Source: Candidatus Acidiferrales bacterium (lineage in GTDB: Bacteria > Acidobacteriota > Terriglobia > Acidoferrales > UBA7541). Taken from it: a stretch of DNA of 5,485 bases. Where the stretch lies: NCBI GenBank assembly GCA_030043155.1, contig JASHYE010000378.1, positions 1-5,485 of the forward strand, read 5' to 3'. The notes under the pieces were generated by a model, which saw only the letters and a list, made by a program, of their open reading frames with translations, was not told the DNA's origin and searched no databases. Positions within the stretch are counted from its first letter, which is position 1, and each line of letters opens with the position of its first letter. Made by a program: the position numbers and the translations under genes. Below, in pieces: positions 1 to 5,485 of the stretch.

Positions 1-491
<491 letters not shown>

Positions 492-3400
492 GTGAATCAG
501 ACGAGCATCGTTGGCATCGTCTTGCTAGTTGGCACTCTGCTGCTTTCCGCCTTCTTTTCTTACATGTATGCGCTGAAGCGGCAGATTTATCTGCTGGTAT
601 GGGCCGGAGGCTGGCTGCTGGTAGCGCTGACGTCGCTGAGCTTGGTGCTGGGGCCGCGCTCGTCGCATGCAACATCGATTTCCGCAATGGGCGATTGGCT
701 GGTGGCGATGGCGGCGCTGCTGTTCCTGGTGGCGGCGCGGCTCTACGCCCGGTCCAAGATTCCGACGACTGTGGTGTTGGGAATCGCGGTGGCCGCGGGA
801 GCGTGGGCGATCGCGTACTTCGAAAATTGGGTATCCGTGTCGCTTTACCTGGGGAGCGCGCTGCTGTTGTTCATGGTGGCGCGTGTTTTCTGGCAGGAAG
901 GAAGAAAACGCGAGTCGCCTTCGGATTTTCTACTGGGAATCTCATTTATCGCCTGGGGCGCTTTGAATATTGGCATCGTAATGCAAGATAAGTTTGTCCG
1001 GCTTCGATCCGCTGACTTCCATCTTGGCTTACTGGTGCCGCAGCTATTTTGCGGCGTGCTGATGGTGATGGCGGTTTATGAGGAAGAGCGCCATCGAATC
1101 GAGCGGAATATGCTGGCGCTCTCGAATTTGAATCTTGCCACGTCGAGCTTTATCGGGGGCGAGATTCAAAAAACGCTGGCGCAGGCGCTCGATCGCGTTC
1201 TGAATGTGGTGCGAATCCCCTGCGGAGCGCTGTGCCTGCGTTACAACGATAACGATGGGCCAATTTCGGTAGTGACAACAGGCTTGCGCGATGAATTCAG
1301 CACAAAGCTGCTGGAGGAGAAGCTCGAAGACAATATCGTAAGGCTTGTTGCCAGGCTTGGCGGACTTGTTGTTCTGCGTGACCTCGGCAAGACCGTCTTG
1401 TGGGAAGCACTGGAGAAAGAGCCGTCCTTCAAACGCATCCGGGAACTTCTGCTTGAACAGGACTTGAGGACCGTGGTGGGCATCAGCCTGCAAGCAAAGG
1501 AGCGCGTGCTGGGCGTGCTGCTGCTGGGCACGCCGGATAACCGGCAGTTCACCCCCGCGGAATTGCGATTATTGCTGGCGCTGGGCTACCAGATCGGAAT
1601 GGCGGTCGAAAACAGTTACTTGGTTCAGCAAACTTCGCGACGGAGCGAAGAGCTGCATATTCTGAATGAAATTGGGCAGGCGCTGAGCTCGACGCTCGAC
1701 AGCGACACTCTGTTTGAAACCATTTATTCGGAAATGCGGCGGCTGTTCGATGTGAACAGCTTCTATATCGCGCTCTATGACCGAGGCAAGCAGCAAGTCC
1801 GTTACGAAGTGGAAGTTGAAGATGGGGTTCGGAACCCGAAGCGATCGCGAGCGGCGGGCAAGCGATTGACGGAATACATGATTCGAGAGCGACAACCGCT
1901 GCTGATTCGAGGGAACTTCGAGGCAGAAATACAAAGACTGGGGATTGAATCGAGCCGAGGAGCGGGATCCTTTTGCGGCGTGCCACTGATCCTCTACGAT
2001 CGCGCGATCGGGGCCATGGCCATTCATAGCCAGCGGGAAGGAACATTTGACGAAGGCCACGTGGAGCTGATGCGCGTGCTCGCGAGCCAAGCGGGAATTG
2101 CGCTCGAAAATGCGCGGCTCTTCGCGGAAGAGCAGAAGAAATCGCGCCATTTGACGTTGCTCAACAAGATATCGGAGCATGCGATTGAAACGCTCGATCC
2201 GGAGCAGATTCTGGTGAAGGTTGCGGAGGAAATTGAGCAGAGCTTGCAGTACGACCACATTGGAATCGGCGAAATTGACTATGCGAACAAAGAAGTAGTG
2301 GTGAAAGTAGAGGCGGGGAAAAGGCGAGACGCGGTCGGCCGGCGAATACCGATTGGAGAGGGATTAATCGGACAGGTGGCGCGTACGGGCGAAATCGCGA
2401 TTGTGCGGCAAGTGAATTCCACAAGCCTGAGACCTGTGCTTCCGGATTCCGCGGCAGGGATCGCTTTGCCTGTGAATTGCGCGGAAAATCTGCTGGGCGT
2501 GCTGTACGTGGAATCCTCAGAGGCTCTGGAATTCAACGAGGAAGAGATCCAACTGTTGCGCACACTGGCGGATCTTTTCGCCGGGGCGTTGCACAACGCC
2601 AAAAATTTCCAGAAAGCGCAAGAGCAGGCGATCACGGATGGTTTGACCGGAGTAAAAACACATCGCTTTTTGATGGAAGCTCTCTCAAGCGAGTGGAAGC
2701 GCTCGACGCGATCCAGCCGACCGTTTTCGCTGGTACTGATGGATCTGGACCGCTTCAAATTTGTGAACGACTTTTACGGACACCTAGAAGGCGACGTTGT
2801 ATTGCAGCGGGTGGGCTTAATTCTGGAGCAGAATTGCCGGCGCTCCGATATCGTCGCGCGGTATGGCGGCGATGAGTTCGTCATTCTGATGCCGGAGACG
2901 AACGTGGAGCAAGCGCGGCAAATCGCAGGCAAGCTGCGGAGCTGGGTGGCGGCGGACCCATTGCTTCGCGACAAGAACATCACAGCCAGTTTCGGCATTG
3001 CCTGCTTCCCGATTCACGGATCCACGCCTCAAGAACTGATCCAGGTGGCGGATGCGTCGATGTACCTGTCAAAACATCAAGGCGGCAACGCGGTTTTCAC
3101 TGCGGAACGGCGCGAGCCCGGGGATGGTTCGGATTGGAAGCGGGATGTGCTTGAGGCATATCTCGGCGTGATGTTACACCGTCAGTTCACCACAGGCCCC
3201 GCGGCGTTTGAAGAAATCCGCCAAAAAATCCAACAATTCTCGCAATCGCTGAATGATCGCGGCCAGCCTCCCAGCTTTGAGCGGTTGCCCGCCGTGGTGA
3301 TGGACGCGATGGCGTCGCTGGCATACGCGGTGGACGCAAAGGACCAATACACACAGGGACACTCGAAGAAAGTGTCGACATATGCGGGACTGATCGCGCA

Positions 3401-3899
3401 GGCTGCGGGTCTGAAGCCCATTGAGGTGGAAGAGGTGAGGCTCGGAGGGCTTCTTCATGACGTGGGAAAGGTTGGGATTCCTGAAGATATCCTCAACAAA
3501 GCGGGACCGCTGGACGCCGAGGAATGGGACACCATGAAGTCGCACACGATTCTCGGATGGCAACTGCTCGAGCCATTGCTCACGCTGCGAAATGTACGGG
3601 AAATGATCAAGCATCACCATGAGTTCTTTGACGGTTCGGGATATCCAGACCAACTGGAACGCGACCGCATACCGCTTGGGGCGAGAATCATCGCCGTCGC
3701 GGATGCGTATGACACAATCACTTCACCGCGCGTCTACAAACGCGCGCGCGGCGTAGAAGCGGCCCTGGTCGAGATCGAGCGCTGCGCCGGCGCGCAGTTT
3801 GACCCGAATCTTGTAAGCCTGTTTCTGGAAACGATTCGGAAGCAGCCGTCGCGAGTGGTTGAAGTTGCGTCTGGTTCCGAAGCGGCCAACGACAATTAA
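492..3899 (+). CDS. 7TM, three-GAF, GGDEF and HD-GYP cyclic-di-GMP synthase/phosphodiesterase
   Basis: Predicted inner-membrane enzyme that makes c-di-GMP from two GTP (GGDEF) and hydrolyses it (HD-GYP). With GTG 492 as start it has 1135 residues. Seven hydrophobic helices lie near 6-25, 33-53, 67-85, 92-109, 114-132, 146-164 and 178-196. The basic loops (KRQ, RSK, GRKR) fall on alternate sides, implying N-terminus out and C-terminus in the cytoplasm. Three GAF-like domains follow (about 211-378, 385-543, 551-705). The GGDEF domain (about 711-871) has D751, N759, D768, GGDEF at 792-796 and an inhibitory RxxD at 783-786. The HD-GYP domain (about 931-1118) has H957, HD at 989-990, K993, H1018, HH at 1042-1043, GYP at 1050-1052 and D1071. 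Both active sites look intact; net activity is presumably set by ligands of the GAF or membrane part, which cannot be named from sequence. An in-frame stop at 435-437 limits the start; TTG 441 or TTG 489 are alternatives, and ATG 564 would destroy the first helix. Confidence 0.93.
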   Translation: MNQTSIVGIVLLVGTLLLSAFFSYMYALKRQIYLLVWAGGWLLVALTSLSLVLGPRSSHATSISAMGDWLVAMAALLFLVAARLYARSKIPTTVVLGIAVAAGAWAIAYFENWVSVSLYLGSALLLFMVARVFWQEGRKRESPSDFLLGISFIAWGALNIGIVMQDKFVRLRSADFHLGLLVPQLFCGVLMVMAVYEEERHRIERNMLALSNLNLATSSFIGGEIQKTLAQALDRVLNVVRIPCGALCLRYNDNDGPISVVTTGLRDEFSTKLLEEKLEDNIVRLVARLGGLVVLRDLGKTVLWEALEKEPSFKRIRELLLEQDLRTVVGISLQAKERVLGVLLLGTPDNRQFTPAELRLLLALGYQIGMAVENSYLVQQTSRRSEELHILNEIGQALSSTLDSDTLFETIYSEMRRLFDVNSFYIALYDRGKQQVRYEVEVEDGVRNPKRSRAAGKRLTEYMIRERQPLLIRGNFEAEIQRLGIESSRGAGSFCGVPLILYDRAIGAMAIHSQREGTFDEGHVELMRVLASQAGIALENARLFAEEQKKSRHLTLLNKISEHAIETLDPEQILVKVAEEIEQSLQYDHIGIGEIDYANKEVVVKVEAGKRRDAVGRRIPIGEGLIGQVARTGEIAIVRQVNSTSLRPVLPDSAAGIALPVNCAENLLGVLYVESSEALEFNEEEIQLLRTLADLFAGALHNAKNFQKAQEQAITDGLTGVKTHRFLMEALSSEWKRSTRSSRPFSLVLMDLDRFKFVNDFYGHLEGDVVLQRVGLILEQNCRRSDIVARYGGDEFVILMPETNVEQARQIAGKLRSWVAADPLLRDKNITASFGIACFPIHGSTPQELIQVADASMYLSKHQGGNAVFTAERREPGDGSDWKRDVLEAYLGVMLHRQFTTGPAAFEEIRQKIQQFSQSLNDRGQPPSFERLPAVVMDAMASLAYAVDAKDQYTQGHSKKVSTYAGLIAQAAGLKPIEVEEVRLGGLLHDVGKVGIPEDILNKAGPLDAEEWDTMKSHTILGWQLLEPLLTLRNVREMIKHHHEFFDGSGYPDQLERDRIPLGARIIAVADAYDTITSPRVYKRARGVEAALVEIERCAGAQFDPNLVSLFLETIRKQPSRVVEVASGSEAANDN

Positions 3900-3944
3900 C
3901 CCCTCGGGTACACCGGCTTTCTTCTTTTATGTATGATTCCCAAC

Positions 3945-3950
3945 GGAGGT
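3945..3950 (+). promoter_or_regulatory. Ribosome-binding site (GGAGGT) for the OsmC-like gene
   Basis: GGAGGT is a strong Shine-Dalgarno match placed 12 bases before the ATG at 3963 and downstream of the earlier in-frame ATG at 3933. The spacing is somewhat long, but the site supports 3963 and argues against 3933 as the start. Confidence 0.6.
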
Positions 3951-3962
3951 TTGGTCTCTTCC

Positions 3963-4367
3963 ATGCAAAAAGCTTCGGTGAAATGGATTGCGCGCGAACA
4001 GTTTGAGGCAAAGCTGCCGTCGGGGCATACGGTGAAGATCGATTCCGACAGAGAGCAGAATTCGGCTCCCGGGCCAATGGAGCTTATGCTGGCTGCGTTG
4101 GGGTCGTGTACGGCGACGGATGTGGTTCAAATCCTCGCGAAAAAACGGCAAAAGCTCGAGTCGCTGGAGATTTTGATTGAAGGCGAGCGGGCCAAGGAAC
4201 CACCGACGGTGTGGACAAAACTGGAAATGGTGTACCGGCTGACGGGGAGTCTCGACGAGAAGGCGGTGCGAGATGCGATTCAACTGAGCCTGGATAAGTA
4301 TTGCGGCGCGGCGGCGACGCTGAAGAAGACGGCAGAGCTCAGCTTTCGTTATGAGATCAACCAGTGA
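3963..4367 (+). CDS. OsmC/Ohr-fold family protein, YhfA type
   Basis: Small cytoplasmic protein of 134 residues from ATG 3963, the same length as I recall for Escherichia coli YhfA and similar to it throughout. Shared blocks include a start of the form MQ..VKW, SGH near 20-22, P.PMEL near 36-41, G-S-C-T-A-T-D-V-V at 47-55 and D-K-Y-C at 111-114. C49 and C114 occupy the positions of the paired cysteines that reduce organic hydroperoxides in OsmC and Ohr. The YhfA branch itself has no firmly established substrate, so a peroxidase or thiol-dependent role is an inference. An upstream in-frame ATG at 3933 would add 10 residues (MIPNGGLVSS), but the GGAGGT site lies inside that extension. The gene begins 63 bases after the stop of the c-di-GMP gene on the same strand, so read-through or co-transcription is possible. 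A 100-bp palindromic element starts 9 bases after its stop. Confidence 0.9.
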   Translation: MQKASVKWIAREQFEAKLPSGHTVKIDSDREQNSAPGPMELMLAALGSCTATDVVQILAKKRQKLESLEILIEGERAKEPPTVWTKLEMVYRLTGSLDEKAVRDAIQLSLDKYCGAAATLKKTAELSFRYEINQ

Positions 4368-4376
4368 GCCAGGCAA

Positions 4377-4476
4377 TGGGTCAGTTTGAATTTTGAGTCG
4401 TTCCCCAGGCTCGACCAGCCGTCGACCTGGGAGGCCCCTTCTTTGTGTCACGATCAAGAAAATTCAAACTGACCCA
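4377..4476. repeat. 100-bp palindromic element with perfect 18-bp terminal inverted repeats (MITE-like or REP-like)
   Basis: The left arm TGGGTCAGTTTGAATTTT (4377-4394) and the right arm AAAATTCAAACTGACCCA (4459-4476) are exact reverse complements, so the element spans exactly 100 bases. It has no meaningful open frame. Pairing stops sharply at both the inner and the outer end of the arms. A second hairpin is nested inside. The arms are AT-richer than the surrounding genes. A perfect 18-bp repeat 64 bases apart is not expected by chance. Short size, terminal inverted repeats and lack of coding content suggest a non-autonomous mobile element or dispersed palindromic repeat. No immediately adjacent target-site duplication is visible; GTGAGC occurs on both sides (4364-4369 and 4482-4487) but at unequal distance. 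It could also serve as a transcription barrier between the OsmC-like gene and fabH. Confidence 0.75.
4404..4431. repeat. Nested bulged hairpin inside the palindromic element
   Basis: CCCAGG (4404-4409) plus TCGAC (4411-4415) can pair with GTCGA plus CCTGGG (4421-4431). This gives an 11-bp stem with one bulged C at 4410 and a five-base loop CAGCC (4416-4420). It is followed by AGGCCCCTTCTTTG, which is only weakly T-rich, so a classic intrinsic terminator is possible but not well supported. Confidence 0.6.
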
Positions 4477-4521
4477 CCACTGTGAGCTAGCTTCGCCTCT
4501 GTGAATTCGGCCCTTTCATCG

Positions 4522-4527
4522 TACAAT
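4522..4527 (+). promoter_or_regulatory. Possible -10 box (TACAAT) of a fabH promoter
   Basis: TACAAT matches the sigma-70 -10 consensus at five of six positions and lies about 30 bases before the fabH start, downstream of the palindromic element. The best -35 candidate at 17-bp spacing, CTGTGA (4499-4504), matches only three of six positions, so the call is tentative. Confidence 0.25.
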
Positions 4528-4558
4528 CTCGGTTGTCACTTCGGGGGCAATAAACGAT

Positions 4559-5485
4559 ATGAGTAAACACATAGCGGCGAAAATTACGGGTGTGGCAGGC
4601 TACCTTCCGCCGCGAATCGCCACGAACGCCGATTTGGAGAAGATCGTCGAGACTTCCGACGAATGGATCCGCACGCGGACGGGAATTCGCGAGCGGCACT
4701 ATGTGGAACCGGGCATGGCCGCTTCACATATGGCCACAGCGGCCGCGAACGAGTTGTTGAAAAAGACCAACGTGCGCGCGGAAGAACTGGAGATGATCGT
4801 CGTGGCATCGGTCACGCCGGACATGTTGTTTCCGGCGACCGCATGCCTGGTGCAGGATCGAATTGGAGCGGCGAATGCATGGGGATTTGACCTATCCGGC
4901 GCGTGCTCGGGGTTTGTTTACGCGCTCACGGTCGGGGCGCAATTCGTGGGCGCGGGAACGCACAAAAAAGTAATGGTCATCGGATCGGATGTGATGACCT
5001 CGATCCTAGACTTTCAGGACCGCGCGACTTGCGTCCTTTTTGGTGATGGCGCGGGAGCTGTGCTGCTGGAACCCGCCGAAAACAGCGAGAATGGCATCCT
5101 CGATTTCATGCATGACATTGATGGCTCCGGTGGCTGCCACCTCTATATGCCCGCAGGAGGATCGTTGAATCCGCCGTCACATGAGACCGTCGATAAGCGC
5201 ATGCACTATGTCCATCAGGAGGGGCAGCAGGTCTTTAAGTATGCTGTGCGACGGATGTGCGAAGTGGCATGCTCATTGCTGGAGAGGAATGGCTTCTCCC
5301 ACAAAGACCTGGCTCTCGTAGTGCCTCATCAGGCCAATATGCGGATCATTCGAGCCATGCAAGAGCGGCTGGGCATCGATGACGCTAAAGTGATGATTAA
5401 TATCGATCGCTACGGCAATACGACAGCGGCCACGATTCCATTGGGCTTGTGCGACGCGGTGAAAGAGAAAAGGCTAAAAAAAGGG
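4559..5485 (+). CDS. fabH: Beta-ketoacyl-ACP synthase III (KAS III), open to the right edge
   Basis: Condenses acetyl-CoA (or another short acyl-CoA) with malonyl-ACP to start type II fatty-acid synthesis in the cytoplasm. The 309 codons in the window run without a stop to the right edge. The thiolase-fold features of FabH are all visible: [14 protein letters not shown] near residues 39-52, the active-site cysteine C116 in G-A-C-S-G-F, H257 in V-P-H-Q-A-N, and N287 in Y-G-N-T-T-A-A. This is the Cys-His-Asn triad, and the 30-residue His-to-Asn spacing equals that of E. coli FabH (H244/N274). By comparison with the family about 20-25 C-terminal residues are missing, including the glycine-rich FGxGFTWG end. 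ATG 4559 fits the usual FabH N-terminus; a run of five G at 4543-4547, 11 bases upstream, is a mediocre ribosome-binding site. No plsX precedes it, unlike many fab clusters; what follows is not visible. The chain-length preference of the primer cannot be read from this sequence. Confidence 0.95.
   Translation, partial: MSKHIAAKITGVAGYLPPRIATNADLEKIVETSDEWIRTRTGIRERHYVEPGMAASHMATAAANELLKKTNVRAEELEMIVVASVTPDMLFPATACLVQDRIGAANAWGFDLSGACSGFVYALTVGAQFVGAGTHKKVMVIGSDVMTSILDFQDRATCVLFGDGAGAVLLEPAENSENGILDFMHDIDGSGGCHLYMPAGGSLNPPSHETVDKRMHYVHQEGQQVFKYAVRRMCEVACSLLERNGFSHKDLALVVPHQANMRIIRAMQERLGIDDAKVMINIDRYGNTTAATIPLGLCDAVKEKRLKKG

Noticed and set aside
1569..2258. Long minus-strand open frame of 229 codons inside the c-di-GMP gene
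   Set aside because: It is antisense to well-defined GAF domains and its translation has no family resemblance; long antisense frames are common opposite high-GC genes.
3899..3930. Possible terminator after the c-di-GMP gene (ACCC/GGGT followed by a T-rich stretch)
   Set aside because: The stem is only four base pairs and overlaps the stop codon, which is too weak to call a terminator.
3932..3937. TATGAT as a -10 box for the OsmC-like gene
   Set aside because: The -35 position is poor and the predicted transcript start would fall almost on the Shine-Dalgarno sequence; it also overlaps the alternative ATG at 3933.
4364..4487. GTGAGC direct repeats (4364-4369, 4482-4487) as a target-site duplication of the palindromic element
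   Set aside because: They lie 7 and 5 bases away from the repeat ends rather than next to them, the left copy overlaps the osmC-like stop codon, and a 6-bp match at such distance can be chance.

Overview
The window looks like an ordinary chromosomal segment of a moderately GC-rich, free-living bacterium. It resembles Acidobacteriota in the style of its proteins and the layout of the c-di-GMP enzyme. That assignment is inferred from protein character alone; no rRNA or other marker gene is present. There are four protein genes: one cut by the left edge, one cut by the right edge, and two complete. No rRNA, tRNA, CRISPR array or complete insertion sequence was found.

Left part (1-491): the minus strand carries the first 48 codons of glutamyl-tRNA synthetase (gltX), which runs off the left edge. 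It is divergent from a large plus-strand gene. The roughly 345 bases between them hold no convincing gene, only weak palindromes and the ribosome-binding site of the next gene.

Centre (492-3899): a single gene of about 1135 codons encodes a membrane-bound cyclic-di-GMP turnover enzyme. It has seven predicted membrane helices, three tandem GAF domains, a GGDEF diguanylate cyclase domain and a C-terminal HD-GYP phosphodiesterase domain. The key residues of both catalytic domains and the GGDEF inhibitory RxxD site are present, so it is predicted to be able both to make and to degrade c-di-GMP.

Right part (3963-5485): a short YhfA-type OsmC/Ohr-fold gene with two conserved cysteines follows 63 bases downstream and may be co-transcribed. 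A 100-bp element bounded by a perfect 18-bp inverted repeat (4377-4476), with a nested bulged hairpin, starts 9 bases after its stop codon. This MITE-like or REP-like element is the most unusual non-coding feature of the window. After it comes fabH (beta-ketoacyl-ACP synthase III), which is open to the right edge and lacks roughly the last 20-25 residues.

The genes do not form an obvious single pathway. They cover translation (gltX), second-messenger signalling (GGDEF/HD-GYP), possible peroxide or thiol chemistry (OsmC-like) and fatty-acid initiation (fabH). I see no clear evidence of a novel multi-gene system. The best leads are the dual-activity signalling protein and the palindromic element.
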